This document shows positions 62,660 to 64,000 of a DNA stretch of 64,000 nt, in pieces. The notes under the pieces were generated by a model. That model searched no databases. It was not told the DNA's origin and worked only from the letters and a program-made list of their open reading frames with translations. Position 1 is the first letter of the stretch; each line of letters opens with the position of its first letter. Position numbers and translations under genes: made by a program. This DNA is from Branchipolynoe longqiensis (taxonomy: Eukaryota > Annelida > Polychaeta > Phyllodocida > Polynoidae): positions 166,095,417 through 166,159,416 of the forward strand of contig CM059186.1 in NCBI GenBank assembly GCA_030323885.1. The letters run 5' to 3'.

Positions 62660-63170
62660 GGCCAGCAGCACCCCCACCCAACCCCCACATATCCCCCCCC
62701 CCACCCCACCCCACCTCAGCATCTCCCCCCCTCACCCTTCCCCACCCCCACTCACACTTACCACTCTCACCATCGTGAAACTTTCCGGTAGTGAGCAGTG
62801 GGTGTGGGGGGGGGGGAGTAGGGGTAGGGGCGGAGAGGGACAGTGGGGGAGTACGGGGTGTGGGCTGAGAGGGGCGGGGGGTGGGGAGGGGCGGGAGATT
62901 GCGTGGGATGGGCGGGCATGGGTCGGAGAGTATGGTGGAAGGGTAAAGAGGGCGCAGGAGTATGGGAAAGGGCGGAGAGGGACGGGAGGTACAGGGTTTA
63001 GGGCGGAGAGTAGCTGGAGAGGACAGGGAATGGCGAAGAGAGAAACGGGGTACTGGGCAGGGGCGGAGAGAACCTGAGATGGGCTGGCACTGAATTTTGG
63101 GGAGGAGTGAATGAATGTATGGATGGATGGGTTGGTGGGTGGATGGGTTGCGAGTGGTAGGGCTAGGTTA
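62660..63170. repeat. C-rich then GGGGCGGAGAGGGA-type G-rich tract
   Basis: Strand composition switches at about 62,770-62,800, from C-rich to G-rich. The 139-codon frame is compositional. GGATGGATGGGTTGG repeats are at 63,121-63,150. Confidence 0.88.
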
Positions 63171-63540
63171 GAATCAAATGTTTTAACCTGGTGATACCAG
63201 GTGGCGGTGCTGGTAATATAGAGCTGACTTAACGACGCTCACCAACTAAAACCCGGGACGTGCAGGTCGGAGTGTGGGATGAGCCGCTCGGAGCTGCTCG
63301 GAGCTGCTGCAGTCACTCTGATGTCATTTTAAACACCCGGCTAAGAGATCTGACACGTGCGACTACCGGACCTACTGGACTTGTACCAAAACGAGGCTTC
63401 ATTAAAGCTATCAATATGCATTGAGTTACGCACGCTGTTTAGTCGTTTCAGCCGCTCAAAAAAGAGCTGTATAAATGTGATACAGCACATAATCCGGTGT
63501 TTTTCTGTTTCTGCCTTTTCCCCCCACCATATATAAATAT
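63171..63540. other. Unassigned spacer
   Basis: Hairpin ACCTGGTGATACCAGGT at about 63,185-63,201, GCTCGGAGCTGCTCGGAGCT near 63,286, and (TA)n at 63,536-63,552. No gene is recognised. Confidence 0.4.
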
Positions 63541-64000
63541 ATATATATATATTAGGTGCTCTCCTCTCTCCTCTCTTCTGTCTTCGCTTTTCTCTCTGCT
63601 CTCTTATGTCTGCTCTCCTCTGTCTTCTCTCTGCTCTCTTCTCTCTTCTCTCTGCTCCCTTCTCTCTTCTGCCTACTCTTCTGTCTTATCTCCTCTCTCC
63701 TCTCTCCTCTCTCCTCTCTCCTCTCTCCGCTCTCCTCTCTCCTCTCTTCTCTGCTCTCTTATGTCTGCTCTCCTCTGTCTTCTCTCTGCTCTCTTCTCTC
63801 TTCTCTCTGCTCCCTTCTCTCTTCTGCCTACTCTTCTGTCTTATCTCCTCTCTCCCCTCTCCTCTCTCCTCTCTGCTCCCCTCTCCTCCCCTCGCCCCCC
63901 TCTCCTCTCTCCCCTCTCCTCTCTCCTCTCTCCTCTCTCCTCTCAATGTCCTCTCTCCTCCTCTCTCCTCTCTCTCCTCTCTCCCTCCTCTCTCCCCTCT
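63541..64000. repeat. CT-rich minisatellite with higher-order duplication
   Basis: CTCTCCTCTCTC-type units. A block of about 120 bases containing CTTATGTCTGCTCTCCTCTG and CTTCTGCCTACTCTTCTGTC appears twice (about 63,600-63,695 and 63,745-63,850). It runs off the window end. Confidence 0.95.

Overview
This window looks like non-coding, repeat-dense DNA from an animal nuclear genome, most likely a mollusc. I found no intact protein-coding gene, rRNA, functional tRNA or CRISPR array. The animal assignment rests on tRNA-derived SINEs with RNA polymerase III A and B boxes, a decayed non-LTR retrotransposon, a tyrosine-recombinase retroelement remnant with split direct repeats, and many short inverted-repeat elements. 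The mollusc inference comes from the SINE at 24,692-25,015 and 57,497-57,673, whose core resembles, from memory, a SINE common in mollusc genomes. That is a judgement, not a search result.

The dominant repeat is one SINE family, here called SINE-A. It has a tRNA-like head of one of two types, a shared body and a tail ending in an ACTCCAACAACCAACC-like sequence. About 40 full, broken, nested or inverted copies occur from end to end. Between and inside them are several non-autonomous DNA-transposon families: (A) a 400-bp element with perfect or near-perfect 9-bp target duplications (988, 3244, 15419); (B) a TTAA-flanked element (5445, 33585, 49029) with an uninterrupted related site at 3961; (C) a TA-flanked element (8494, 26464); (D) a 273-bp element (16317, about 25890); (E-H) elements with mostly TAA flanks and interiors built from one short word repeated many times (16752, 21155, 28396, 37003, 53030, 57854, 58221, 61837).

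A separate group, here called kappa, consists of long inverted-repeat elements. Four copies (11121, 31563, 39011, 41959) share the terminal bases CCGGTGT, but the rest of their terminal repeats differ. Their cores are built from interchangeable modules: a 206-bp satellite (alpha), a 180-bp block (beta), or an unrelated dimer (delta). Two more loci (27383, 37941) carry the same alpha satellite between different inverted repeats. At 32,501-33,376 an A1-ORF-B1-A2-B2 arrangement with a tyrosine-recombinase C-terminus matches the layout known for Ngaro-type retroelements.

Layout: 1-20 kb is SINEs, families A-E, minisatellites and a LINE remnant at 17.7-19.0 kb. 20-32 kb is SINEs, F elements, kappa arrays, pyrimidine-rich tracts and a palindrome cluster at 29.9 kb. 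32-45 kb is the split-repeat retroelement, more kappa elements, inverted SINE pairs and CT-rich tracts. 45-57 kb is mostly minisatellites and homopolymer-rich DNA, including a stretch at 54,050-54,700 that looks like bad consensus sequence. 57-64 kb is SINE-B, the F and G elements, ATCATG-word repeats and CT/GA minisatellites. Long open reading frames in the low-complexity tracts are by-products of composition. A few short stretches (20,332-20,469; 25,172-25,444; 47,624-47,848; 53,590-53,775; 62,265-62,477) read like possible exons, but I cannot assign any function.
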